Shown: one piece after another, positions 13,708-22,609 of the stretch
How positions within the stretch are numbered: position 1 is the stretch's first letter
How the letters are laid out: each line of letters starts with the position of its first letter
Origin: a virus
Length of the DNA: 30,247 nucleotides
Virus record (IMG/VR): IMGVR_UViG_3300032249_001110
Span: 1 to 30,247 of that record
Direction: 5' to 3' (one strand)
Notes under the pieces: model-generated
Databases searched by the model: none
What the model saw: the letters and a program-made list of their open reading frames with translations, nothing else
What the model was told of the DNA's origin: nothing
Translations under genes and position numbers: made by a program

Positions 13708-14015
13708 ACGACCGGCTTGTCTTCCCTGTTGTAGACGAACTGCTCTTCCTGGTCGAGGAAACCACCGGCGTTGTAGCCGCTGATGTCCGACCGCCCGTAG
13801 TTGGGCCCACGTCCCTTAGCGGGGATGATCCGAAGGCCGATACTGGTCCCGGCGATACTGACGATCTCCACCTGGTCCTGGACTGTTCCTGCCGTGTTCG
13901 ACAGCCAGGCCCGCGCCCCCACATAGAGGTCGGTCGCCGAGCTGACGGTAGCGAAACCGGTGGCCGTAGCCGCCGTGACAGTTGCTCTGACTGCTCGTGT
14001 GATTTTGCCTGCCAT
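13704..14015 (-). CDS. Small virion-like protein
   Basis: 103 aa. TCTCCT at 14021-14026 (AGGAGA on the coding strand) lies five bases before the ATG. Beta-rich and Ala/Thr-rich at the N-terminus (RAVRATVTAATATGFATVSS), then a segment (VEIVSIAGTSIGLRIIP) with the look of the small repeated domain of phage tail proteins that reads 'L.vGd.v.i.sv.gt'. It is the last gene of the structural block, directly after the glycine-rich fibre. A fibre-associated or accessory structural role is inferred from position. Confidence 0.7.
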   Translation of the reverse strand: MAGKITRAVRATVTAATATGFATVSSATDLYVGARAWLSNTAGTVQDQVEIVSIAGTSIGLRIIPAKGRGPNYGRSDISGYNAGGFLDQEEQFVYNREDKPVV

Positions 14016-14031
14016 GTGTTTCTCCTAGCGC

Positions 14032-14040
14032 TAAGATTGC
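14032..14040 (-). promoter_or_regulatory. YAATCTT motif copy 1 (candidate late promoter element)
   Basis: Reads GCAATCTTA on the minus strand, in the 29-bp gap between the glycine-rich fibre stop and the small virion gene. A TTGAAC lies 17 bp upstream, a weak -35 match. One of four such copies. Confidence 0.4.
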
Positions 14041-14044
14041 TGCT

Positions 14045-17000
14045 TTAGCCGTTGGTGTTCAAGATGTCGAACATCGTGTAGGTGACTTCAATCCAGATGA
14101 CGTAGAAGCTGCCCGTCGTAGCTGGAACGCTTGAGTTGACGTCCAGAGCGAATACATCATCCAGACCTGTCACAGTCCTGTTGGATGGCGTTGCATTGAT
14201 GGTTGGCGTGAAGATTTCCGACGCCGAACTGGCCGCCAGAGCAAGGGCCGGATTCACTACACTGAAGACCGGAGTAGCCGTCCACCCGAACGGCGCACTA
14301 CCGATGGTATCTGACCGAACCATCTTCTGCATGGAAAAGTTGGCGGTACAGCCACCTGCAGCACCGCTATGGTTCACTGCAATGCGAACCTGGGTGATGA
14401 CAGCCCCTTGAGGGAGGTTGAATTGATGGTACAGCTGCAGATTGGTGGTGACAGCGGGGGCGCCCAAGCCAAGCCGGTTCTGGCTACTGGAGCTGCCGTC
14501 CAAGAAGACTCGGTCGTTGTTGTTGTCGGTGCTGATATTGTACTTGAGCGATGAACCGCCCACCACGTACTTCATCGTCCGACCTGCTGGGTAGGAGATG
14601 TTCGTGTTGGTCGTGATGGCGATAGCCTTCCCGGACGTCGAGGCTACCTCGATGCCATGGCCAGTGCCGTTGCCAACAAAGGAGGCACCCGCGCCGTTGG
14701 TGCCACCAGTTCCACTGACGCCAATGCCAGTCGTTCCTCCGCCCACGCCACGCACGCCGGTGCCGTTTGGAGTGCCACCAGTCCCAAGGACACCGACGCC
14801 AGCGACAGTAGAGCCATTGCCACCAAAGCCCCGGACACCAACGCCACCGTCGCCAGTGGTACCGTTACCACCCGTGCCCTGGATACCGATGCCGCCAGCG
14901 CCAGAGCCTGTGCCGTTGCCGCCTGAAGACTCAACACCAATACCACCAACACCAAATGAAACCCCGTCGCCACCGAAGGAACGGACGCCAACACCAGGCG
15001 TGCTTACGCCACCCGTGCCCTGAAAAATGCCACCCGCTGCACCGAGGCTGCCTCCGGTACCGAGATGGCCGCCACCCGTTGCAACGATGCCGGCTCCGTT
15101 CGGGTTTGAACCGGAGCTATTGCCACCAGCACCACCAGTGGCCACGACACCAGGCCCTCCTGTTCCAAACAGGATAGTGCTCTGAGACCCGCCCTGACCC
15201 CCCGTGAATGAAGCGCCTGCACCACCGGCACCAGCGTTGATGGGGCTTGTGGTATTGCCGCCTGAGCCACCAACAGCCACGATGCCTCGGCCGCCAGCAC
15301 CAGCGAACCCGCTGACGATAGCGGCACTTCCACCAGCACCAGCGAGAGCGCTGATTGCGTCGGCTCCTGCTCCACCGTCGTTCGTTGCGCTACCTGCACC
15401 GCCGATCGCCTGAATACCGAGACCACCGTTGCGTGCGGCGCTCATCGTGAAGGTGCTTCCTGGACCTCCAGCCGAGATGAGGCCAGTCCCGCCATTGGCA
15501 CTGATTCCAGCTCCACCCGGCTGCCACCCGACAAAGGAACCTGCCTCAGAGGCGCTGTTTGCAAGCCCTTGAACGCCGTGTGCTGCAGTTCCTGAGGCAC
15601 CGCCGATTCCAACGACACCACGCCCGTTGAGACCAGAGGCATTTCCCTGTACACCGATGCCAGTCGCAGCAAAGCCCTGGACACCAGTGCCAGCTCCACC
15701 GCTGACTACTTCGCCACGCACGCCCACAAATCCCTGGGTCGTGCCCCAGACACCCATGGCATCCGGCACAGCGTGAATACCCCGTACACCGGCAGCAGTT
15801 GAAGAGAAGGCTCCACCACCCGTTCCCTGGACACCAATACCGCTGGTGCCACCCACCACCGTCAAGCCGGCGTTCGAACCGACGACAGCGTATGGGGCCT
15901 GACCGATGGCTACTGCGTTGTTTGCGTCCAGAACAAGTACAGTCGGAACGCCCGCGCCAGCATGGGTCGGGTTAGCTGCCTGGTTCAGTCTGACAGCTCC
16001 AGCGACAGTGCTCGTGGCAGGCTGGAACGATACGTTCACGGCCAGGCTGGAGTCGCGAGTGTAGACGTTGCCCGCCAGACGCCAAGCGATGATGAACCGG
16101 GAACCGGGAATGACGGGGACAGACAGAGTCTGAAGAGCTGCCTTCTTGGCGGTCAGTGCTGAATTGGAAGTTCGGTCGATGTCGACGTAGATACACTCGC
16201 CATCTGCGATATCGGTCAGCCCGGCAAGGTTCGAAGTCTGGTCGACGATGGTGTTGAAGTACACCCCAGCACCATTGGCATTGTCAAAGGCAATCCTCAG
16301 GCTCTGCCAGCGGATGTTTCCGCCAACGAACTCGAAGTTGTCTCCAGTAGAGGCGAAGACAGGGCTGGGAACGCGGACCATCCGGACGTTTCGGTCTGCG
16401 GTCGTGCTGTACCAGTTCTCACCACCGCCCAGCTCCCAGAGCCTGGTCATGATTGCGTCCATCCAGCCCTTCTGGCTCTGGATGGACTTGTCGCCACCAG
16501 TAAAAACATTCAGTCCAGTCGTAGGCTCCACACGCCCCTGCCCCCACGAGAAGGTGCTGAGGCGGTCGGGAAAGTCGCCGCCACTGCCAAGCCGCCACAG
16601 AATGTTTCGGGCATCTTGAACGCTGCCAGCGGGCGCTGCAACGTTGTTTGAGCTGTCGGTGGTGATTTTGGCAATCGGAACCAAATTGGGGCTGGCACTG
16701 AATGGAGTCGTGCTGATGACGATGCGGTAGTCCAGAGTACGACCAAGCGGCACCGTCTTTGGGCTTTCCAGCAGTGTGTTTGGGTCCAGGAATTGAGCGA
16801 GGTCTGAAGTCGTGGGGTCCGAGCTTCGAGTGAGGTCGAGGCCGATGTAGTTCACCTGGCCAGCAGTGAAGCTCCCGTCCACTCGTGGGTTGGTAGCCGA
16901 GTTCAACGTTTCGACGTTGCGGTCTGCTGGCACCCAAAGGAAGGTCCCAGCCTCGCTTGCATTGACGTTGTAGAGAATGCCGTCGGCAGTGCTCAGTTGG

Positions 17001-17191
17001 ACGCTGTTGGCTGCAGTCCCTGAAGCGAAGTTGGCAAGGGCGAAGCCACGAATGACGACGGGGGCATCTCCAGCCTGGACTCGGCCAGCAACAACGTCGA
17101 AGTCGGCTGCGATAGAAGACTCCACGCTCCGAAGATGTGGAACGTCGAGGCGCATCTGGCCGAGAAGGTTGAGTTGGCGAAGAACGCTCAT
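14045..17191 (-). CDS. Glycine-rich repeat tail fibre protein
   Basis: 1048 aa; TGGAGAT lies seven bases before the ATG. Residues 1-about 430 are ordinary mixed sequence (MSVLRQLNLLGQMRLDVPHL...), probably the attachment part to the baseplate. About 435-850 is a low-complexity array of short glycine repeats such as GIGVQGTGG, GVRGFGGNG and GVGVLGTGG, roughly one Gly in two or three residues, like glycine-rich or collagen-like fibre shafts. The last ~200 residues are a non-repetitive beta-rich domain that could be the receptor-binding tip. Phage fibres often pair such a shaft with a C-terminal tip. No peptidase, chaperone or lyase motif seen. The DNA repeats make this gene prone to length change. 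Confidence 0.82.
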   Translation of the reverse strand: MSVLRQLNLLGQMRLDVPHLRSVESSIAADFDVVAGRVQAGDAPVVIRGFALANFASGTAANSVQLSTADGILYNVNASEAGTFLWVPADRNVETLNSATNPRVDGSFTAGQVNYIGLDLTRSSDPTTSDLAQFLDPNTLLESPKTVPLGRTLDYRIVISTTPFSASPNLVPIAKITTDSSNNVAAPAGSVQDARNILWRLGSGGDFPDRLSTFSWGQGRVEPTTGLNVFTGGDKSIQSQKGWMDAIMTRLWELGGGENWYSTTADRNVRMVRVPSPVFASTGDNFEFVGGNIRWQSLRIAFDNANGAGVYFNTIVDQTSNLAGLTDIADGECIYVDIDRTSNSALTAKKAALQTLSVPVIPGSRFIIAWRLAGNVYTRDSSLAVNVSFQPATSTVAGAVRLNQAANPTHAGAGVPTVLVLDANNAVAIGQAPYAVVGSNAGLTVVGGTSGIGVQGTGGGAFSSTAAGVRGIHAVPDAMGVWGTTQGFVGVRGEVVSGGAGTGVQGFAATGIGVQGNASGLNGRGVVGIGGASGTAAHGVQGLANSASEAGSFVGWQPGGAGISANGGTGLISAGGPGSTFTMSAARNGGLGIQAIGGAGSATNDGGAGADAISALAGAGGSAAIVSGFAGAGGRGIVAVGGSGGNTTSPINAGAGGAGASFTGGQGGSQSTILFGTGGPGVVATGGAGGNSSGSNPNGAGIVATGGGHLGTGGSLGAAGGIFQGTGGVSTPGVGVRSFGGDGVSFGVGGIGVESSGGNGTGSGAGGIGIQGTGGNGTTGDGGVGVRGFGGNGSTVAGVGVLGTGGTPNGTGVRGVGGGTTGIGVSGTGGTNGAGASFVGNGTGHGIEVASTSGKAIAITTNTNISYPAGRTMKYVVGGSSLKYNISTDNNNDRVFLDGSSSSQNRLGLGAPAVTTNLQLYHQFNLPQGAVITQVRIAVNHSGAAGGCTANFSMQKMVRSDTIGSAPFGWTATPVFSVVNPALALAASSASEIFTPTINATPSNRTVTGLDDVFALDVNSSVPATTGSFYVIWIEVTYTMFDILNTNG
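14640..15890 (-). repeat. In-frame glycine-repeat coding array
   Basis: Imperfect short repeats rich in GGxGGx codons encode fibre residues about 435-850. They appear on the plus strand as runs like CCACCAGTGCC. The repeat respects the reading frame of the fibre gene, so it is protein-level repetition rather than an intergenic element. Confidence 0.8.
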
Positions 17192-17241
17192 CGAAATCTC
17201 CAGGGAGGTTTAGGCCGGTTGACTAAGACCAGACCCAGGTG

Positions 17242-17250
17242 TAAGATTGC
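17242..17250 (-). promoter_or_regulatory. YAATCTT motif copy 2
   Basis: Reads GCAATCTTA on the minus strand, 51 bp before the fibre ATG (17191), in a 61-bp gap. The preceding bases TAGTA are similar to AGCA before copy 1 (shared AGYAGCAATCTTA). No clear -35 box. Confidence 0.4.
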
Positions 17251-17252
17251 TA

Positions 17253-17699
17253 CTACCCCGCGAAGTTGATTCCCAGGGGTTTGACGTCGTTAGACCACAT
17301 AAGCGCTTCAAATTCCAGGCTTCCGGTAATGATACCACGTGTCGGGATGGACCAGGCTTGGCTGACCAAGCTGCAGTTGTCCGCCTGGAAGAGTACGGTG
17401 TCCTGTGCGCCACGGTCGACAAGCATGACCGAGAAGTATCTTTCACGGACCACTTCCTCGAAAGTTGCAGTCATACCTGCACCTTCAGCACCGCCGTCGC
17501 CTACAGTCCGATACACCTTCATGCTGGCCGTTATCTTACCCTGAGTGGGTGCCAGCTCGTAGGGGTGCATCGAATCGAGCCCAAAAAGAGCCCGACGAGG
17601 AGACATTGAGCGAAAGCTGAACTCAGAGACCCGGCCGTACGGCCTCCCGTTGACGTACAGGATGACAGCTGCGGATGAGATTACACGAGCCCTTGCCAT
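17253..17699 (-). CDS. Tail-tube-like structural protein
   Basis: 148 aa. The alternating beta pattern (VNGRPYGRVSEFSFRS, ITASMKVYRTVGD, YFSVMLVDRG, TGSLEFEALM) resembles the beta-sandwich of contractile-tail tube proteins (gp19/XkdM type), which also have strands alternating with short loops. Length is near the usual 140-165 aa. Its closest neighbours are baseplate and fibre genes. Ring-forming tube, sheath-initiator or baseplate hub-cap roles are alternatives. The ATG overlaps the upstream stop (TAATG). Confidence 0.6.
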   Translation of the reverse strand: MARARVISSAAVILYVNGRPYGRVSEFSFRSMSPRRALFGLDSMHPYELAPTQGKITASMKVYRTVGDGGAEGAGMTATFEEVVRERYFSVMLVDRGAQDTVLFQADNCSLVSQAWSIPTRGIITGSLEFEALMWSNDVKPLGINFAG

Positions 17700-20600
17700 T
17701 ACTTCCCCCTGTTCTCTTGAACCTCTTCCGAGATGTCGTCACCAGCAAACACGGCCACCTTGTCACTGAGCTTCTGGGCTCCCGTTGCTGGTAGGCCTTC
17801 GCCGCCGAGGCCACGGTCGCCTGGGTACACCACCGTGATGTTCGGGGTGACACCAGACGCCAACGCCTCCTCGGTAGCAGCAGCTGCAGCCAGGCGACCG
17901 GTGCTGGACGAGGTGATGTACGAGCTTCCTTTGCTGGCCATTGGCGCGTACGGCTCCTTCTGAGAGAGCAAGGCGACCTTGCTCCCCACTGGGTGGTCGG
18001 AGATGAATCTGTAGCTGTAGTCGAGGGTGAGCTTGACGGTTGTAGGACTGGACTTGTAGCGGTTGAGGTACTTGACGGGTCTCGTCTGGACGTCTGTACC
18101 AAAGCTGAATACAACGTAGCCTTCAGCATCAGGGAAGACACTGCCGATGCCACCGGTGTCGTCCAACTCAACCTCTTCGTAGTTCTGGTTCGCGAACAGA
18201 GCCGTAGTGAGCGTCGATTCCGTAGCGGTGATTGCCGCGCCCGCCTTTGGGTCGAAGACGTACGGGCCTGGGTCGTTGACCGCTTGCGCAGTAGCCCCAA
18301 CCCTGGTCAGTCCGGCTTCAGTGCTCCAGTCCTGAGAAACGCTTCCGACGACCGTAATGCTCGCTTGGTCGCTCGCTGTTTCTGCATAACTGACCGTCGT
18401 GGGGGTCACGGAAGTCACGGTCTTGAGACCTCCACCGAAAGCACCAGTTCTAGAGTTCACGTAGATGTAGTCGCCGACCACGATGTCGTGAGCTACCAGG
18501 CCGACCGGGAAGGTGAGAGTGAGCGTGGTGACGTTCGAGGTGCGAACACCAGTGGCGATCCTCCAGGTTCCTCCCGTGCGAGCTTGTGTCCAGCTGCTGT
18601 CGTCACCCACAAAACGAGGGCCGAATGTAGAGCTGTATCCCACAGCCTCGGGCTTTGCCTTGGTCTCAATCTGGAGCACAGTGGGGCTGACGACTGCGGT
18701 CACTCTGTGCTGCTCGTTCAGACCCGTGCCGCTGACGATAGAGCTGCCACGGATGTAGGTGAGAGCCTTGGTGTTGGTTGCTCCGGTCCCATCGAAACCA
18801 CCATAGAGAACGATGTCTCGCTCGTCTGGATTGCGGGCGGACGAGACAGCCCCAGCAGAGGTCCTGAACTTGACAGGCTCGGTACGCCACGTCATGGTCT
18901 TCAGGTCTAGGATTTCGGGGTGAGCTGCGTCGTCCACGTTTGCGGTGTCGATGTAGTTGAAGGAAGAACCGCCAACCACGACCACCTTGCTAGCCAAAGG
19001 CAGATGGTGCATAGCGTGGCCATGCCGACGAACGCCGGCTGGCTTGACGGGGAACCATCGACGGACAGTTGGGTCGTACAGCTCTGCTTGGTTCAAGCTG
19101 TTGTTGGGCCAAAGACCGACTGTCGCTTGATTCGTGAGTGGTGGGACTTGAGTCGTCTCGTATCCCAGGCCGCCGGTCACGAGCACGTAATCGCCCGGCA
19201 GAACGACGGCCCGATGAAAGGCTCGACCGACAGTCATGCTTCCGGTCTTGGTCCAGGTGGTTCCGTTGTAGATTTCGCAGGTGTCCGTCACTGCACCAAT
19301 AGCTCGGTCCACGGTGGCAGTAGAGCGCTGGTGTCCCCAGCTACGCAGGAAACTGTCTCGAATCTCGTCTGCAGAACGAGCCTTAGCGCTGACCCTGAAG
19401 TCGTCCAGGAAGCCCTCACAGCCCGAGCTTGGAATTTCTGGGTTGTGGGCAATGTACCAGGCCAGGCCCGAGGTAGGCCCACCACTGGCGTTGGCCAGGT
19501 TGAGCCATTGGTCGGTTTGGAAGCCATTGACGAAGAGAGTCACGTTCATGTTCCGGCCTGCAGTACCGTTGACCCATCTGAATGGCAGGTCAGATGCCGT
19601 CTCAGCGTAGGTGATGCTGAGTGTGTCGGGAGTACTGATGATGGTCTTTGGGCCTGTACTGAAGTTCGAGTCATCGCTCGACAGGTAGATGACGTTCCCT
19701 GGACTGAAGCCATGGGCGTTGGCGAAACGAACAGTAGTGACGTTCGAGATTCTGGACGCGCTGCGGATGGAGACGGGAGAGTTGAAGCTCTTCCTGAGTG
19801 CGATGTGGTTGTAGAGGGTCGGTCTCCAAAGGGCTGCGTCGGTCGCCGGATCGGTCTGCTGGCTATTGGTAACAGAGGTCGCCGGCCAGGTGTAGGTCGA
19901 GCCCTGAGTCACAGCGACACCTGAGCCGTTTTCCCACCGCCAGAAGATGCGTCCAAGGTCGCTCATGCCAACGTGCAGAAGGACGTTGTCGGCAGAGGCG
20001 CCCGTGGCCCCGCCGTAGGTGATGAAGGTTCGTGGGTCAGTCGTGGTCCTCTTGAACCAAAACTCAACGGTCCACTCGCCAAGAAGGGCGTTCTGTGCGG
20101 TGGCGCTGCCGTTTCCGGACAGCCTGGTGCCAGCTGCACTGAAGTCGAGGGCACGGTCAATCTTGCCGTTCTCTGTGATGATAGGAGCTGTTGGCGAGCT
20201 AAAGGTGAGAGGGAAGGTTCCGGTAGCGTCGGAAGAGGTCGGACCTGCAGCTTCGTCCAATCGCCAGAGAGCCAGAGTCTTGGCATCTAGGATGTGCCCT
20301 TGGCCCATCAGACGCCCGCCGATAGCCATGAGGTCGCCGTTGCTGAGTCGGACCAGCTGGAAGTCGGACCTTGGGGTGCTCATGGAAGGACCAGCACTCC
20401 AGCTGGTGCCGTTGTAGATTTCGGTCGTAGCGACAGCAGTACCTTCGCTCTTGGCGCCGCCCACAACAATCACAGAACCGGAATCCAGAGTTGCCTGTTG
20501 ATGCCCACAGTGAGGCGATGACATTGGAGGCAGGTTGTTCCAGACGCCGTCCAGTTGGTACTGCTCAGCTGAATTGAGAACGGAGAAGGGTGTCTGAACC

Positions 20601-22609
20601 ATGCCGCCTGACACGATTGCTCCCGTCAGGAATGGACTACCGGCCGCTTGTTCCCGGGCGAAGTTCAGAGCCGACGTCGCCACCCAGGTGTGCGAGCTGC
20701 GAGTGGCTCCGTCGGCCTCGGTTGCGTCCGTGATGGTGGAGGTCGAGCCAAAGACGTAGCGATTGGTGTTTGCGACAGTGGTTCCTGCACCCGATGACTG
20801 AAACCCGTTCGAGGTGGTGATGATACCTGCGACTCTCGTGTTTCCTCCAGCGAACAGGACCTGCCCATTGCTCAGAGTAACGACAGCAGAGCCCTCGCTG
20901 ATTGCGACCGGAGGTGTCTGACTCTCAGCTACGATGCTCAGGGGACTGGCGGCGTAGCCAAATGACGACGGGAACACAGCGCCGGTGCTCGGCGTGATGA
21001 ACGGGATACCAGGGGCCAAGACGATGTCGTTCAGCTGGACTTGCATACCGACAGAGAGGCCGTGTGGTGCAGCCGTGGTGATGGTCGTCACGCCCGACGA
21101 ATTCCGAACGAGCCTCACAATGTCTTGCGTAGAGTTGAGCCGACCGTAGAAGGCCTGGTTTGGGCCCCGGCTGACGACTTGTGTGGTCGCTGGGATACTG
21201 ACATCGACCTGGCCATTCCTCGTCTGAGCCACAACCACCGTGCGTCCTCCAGACGCAGCGATGCTGTTCCGGATTGGTCGATAGAAGGTGTAGCCGCCGT
21301 TAGCTGTCTGAATCGCAGTTCCAGTGTACGCGATGCGCTGAATATCGAAGGTCTGCGTGACGTTGGTAGGTGTGTTCCAGGTGATGGAGACAGCCTTCAC
21401 GGAGAAGGAACCGGTGATGCCGATGTTGGCTGCAGCACCGATGACGACGTAGTCGCCTTCGCGCACTGGACTCAGGTCAATCAGCGGACTAGTTGCGGTC
21501 AGGCTGACCCTGGTGGTGTCTGGGGTTGGGTTGCTGTATACCCAGGAAGCACTACTGATGGAGCCGCTGTACGTGTTGATTGACGTCGGAAACTTGAGGA
21601 CGTTCTGGGCAGTTCCGCCCGTGACTCGAACGAACGAGCCAAGGCCCAAGGAGCCGCTGTAGATGCGGACTTTGTTCTTCCCTGTAGTTGGGTCCAGGTA
21701 CGCTGAGGCGAAGCCCTTGCTGCCTGCGTCCTTCATTACTTTGGTGAGAGCGAAGGCGACTTCGACGGCCTTGGCGTTGGTCGAAGAGCCGAACTCGTCG
21801 TTCGTGAAGACGTGAGAGAACTCTTCCTGCTCGTCCAGTGTCCAACTCAACGTCAGGATGTTGCCGCTGAGATTGAACTTCTCATCGACCTCTGTCTGAA
21901 TGAAAGCTCTCAGGCTGTCCTGGCCGTAGTAGACCTCCAGGAGTTCCCTGATGGCCTGATGAACGACCTTGTTGGAATTCGTCTTGACAGCCAGCTTGCG
22001 GAACAGCTCATCATCAATACCCACACCAATAGGCTTCATCAGGCCGTAGTTGGCAGCTCTCCTTTCCAAGTACGAGCCAGATGCAGAGGTAATGAAGAGC
22101 TGGTCGAAAGCAGCCCTGGCGTTCAGCCAGTTGATGTCGTCGCCAACGCTGAGGGCCTTGATGACGGCATCCCAGTTCGAGCCCTTCAGAGCCGTACCGA
22201 GGTGCTTGCGGATGATGCTCTCTGCATCGTCGCTCTCAGCGCCACCACTCAGAGGGGTGAGGCTTGCGGTGCTGGTGACCTGGAATTGAGCCGCGACCGG
22301 GAATGTGATGGGGTTGCTTGCGGGTGTCTGGACGTTGGAGACAGTGACGACCCAGGTGCCGACAGTCAGGGGGCCCGTGAAGGTGATGTCGAACAGGAGA
22401 GAGCTGCCACTGACAGGCTGGACATTCAGGATGGTGTAGGGTCCAGGACCGCTGAAAGCGTAGTTCGCTGGGTTCAGCGCATCGTTTGCGCCGGCAGGAT
22501 TACTGGCCCTGGGGGCAGAGCTGTACCTGACCCGCACGGTCACAGCGGAGACGGCTGAAGCACCCGCTACGTAGAAACCTGAGCCAACAAATGGTACTGA
22601 GCTAGGCAT
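17699..22609 (-). CDS. Giant baseplate/tail protein with Kelch propeller and LamG-like domain
   Basis: 1636 aa. Visible layout: Ig-like strand region about 20-125 (SbsA-like); a helical segment about 128-300 whose ASGSYLERRAANYGL resembles baseplate J/gp6-type wedge proteins; beta repeats with HGLSVGMQVQL and HGFSPGNVIYLSS phrases ending in SITYAETASD, common in phage tail proteins. Then Kelch-like repeats (e.g. LSNGQVLFAGG, SGSVIVVGGA, NGDLMAIGGR) about 575-770; a LamG/concanavalin-like domain about 773-1090 (ALWRLDEAAGP, WTVEFWFKR, GFLDDFRVSAKARSADEI); then more Kelch repeats (DYVLVTGGLG, KVVVVGGSSF, DIVLYGGFDG) to about 1285; and a C-terminal beta region. Kelch and LamG domains usually bind glycans or proteins, so this may be an adhesion module mounted on the baseplate. 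It starts by TAATG overlap with the homing endonuclease stop. Confidence 0.82.
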   Translation of the reverse strand: MPSSVPFVGSGFYVAGASAVSAVTVRVRYSSAPRASNPAGANDALNPANYAFSGPGPYTILNVQPVSGSSLLFDITFTGPLTVGTWVVTVSNVQTPASNPITFPVAAQFQVTSTASLTPLSGGAESDDAESIIRKHLGTALKGSNWDAVIKALSVGDDINWLNARAAFDQLFITSASGSYLERRAANYGLMKPIGVGIDDELFRKLAVKTNSNKVVHQAIRELLEVYYGQDSLRAFIQTEVDEKFNLSGNILTLSWTLDEQEEFSHVFTNDEFGSSTNAKAVEVAFALTKVMKDAGSKGFASAYLDPTTGKNKVRIYSGSLGLGSFVRVTGGTAQNVLKFPTSINTYSGSISSASWVYSNPTPDTTRVSLTATSPLIDLSPVREGDYVVIGAAANIGITGSFSVKAVSITWNTPTNVTQTFDIQRIAYTGTAIQTANGGYTFYRPIRNSIAASGGRTVVVAQTRNGQVDVSIPATTQVVSRGPNQAFYGRLNSTQDIVRLVRNSSGVTTITTAAPHGLSVGMQVQLNDIVLAPGIPFITPSTGAVFPSSFGYAASPLSIVAESQTPPVAISEGSAVVTLSNGQVLFAGGNTRVAGIITTSNGFQSSGAGTTVANTNRYVFGSTSTITDATEADGATRSSHTWVATSALNFAREQAAGSPFLTGAIVSGGMVQTPFSVLNSAEQYQLDGVWNNLPPMSSPHCGHQQATLDSGSVIVVGGAKSEGTAVATTEIYNGTSWSAGPSMSTPRSDFQLVRLSNGDLMAIGGRLMGQGHILDAKTLALWRLDEAAGPTSSDATGTFPLTFSSPTAPIITENGKIDRALDFSAAGTRLSGNGSATAQNALLGEWTVEFWFKRTTTDPRTFITYGGATGASADNVLLHVGMSDLGRIFWRWENGSGVAVTQGSTYTWPATSVTNSQQTDPATDAALWRPTLYNHIALRKSFNSPVSIRSASRISNVTTVRFANAHGFSPGNVIYLSSDDSNFSTGPKTIISTPDTLSITYAETASDLPFRWVNGTAGRNMNVTLFVNGFQTDQWLNLANASGGPTSGLAWYIAHNPEIPSSGCEGFLDDFRVSAKARSADEIRDSFLRSWGHQRSTATVDRAIGAVTDTCEIYNGTTWTKTGSMTVGRAFHRAVVLPGDYVLVTGGLGYETTQVPPLTNQATVGLWPNNSLNQAELYDPTVRRWFPVKPAGVRRHGHAMHHLPLASKVVVVGGSSFNYIDTANVDDAAHPEILDLKTMTWRTEPVKFRTSAGAVSSARNPDERDIVLYGGFDGTGATNTKALTYIRGSSIVSGTGLNEQHRVTAVVSPTVLQIETKAKPEAVGYSSTFGPRFVGDDSSWTQARTGGTWRIATGVRTSNVTTLTLTFPVGLVAHDIVVGDYIYVNSRTGAFGGGLKTVTSVTPTTVSYAETASDQASITVVGSVSQDWSTEAGLTRVGATAQAVNDPGPYVFDPKAGAAITATESTLTTALFANQNYEEVELDDTGGIGSVFPDAEGYVVFSFGTDVQTRPVKYLNRYKSSPTTVKLTLDYSYRFISDHPVGSKVALLSQKEPYAPMASKGSSYITSSSTGRLAAAAATEEALASGVTPNITVVYPGDRGLGGEGLPATGAQKLSDKVAVFAGDDISEEVQENRGK

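Noticed and set aside
14598-15413. Proline-rich plus-strand open frames
   Set aside because: They are the complement of the glycine codon array of the fibre gene.
14640-15890. CRISPR-like array
   Set aside because: Repeats are short, imperfect, lack spacers and follow the fibre reading frame.
17218-17250. Plus-strand promoter from TTGACT at about 17219
   Set aside because: No plus-strand gene follows; the AT-rich element here is better read on the minus strand as the YAATCTT motif.
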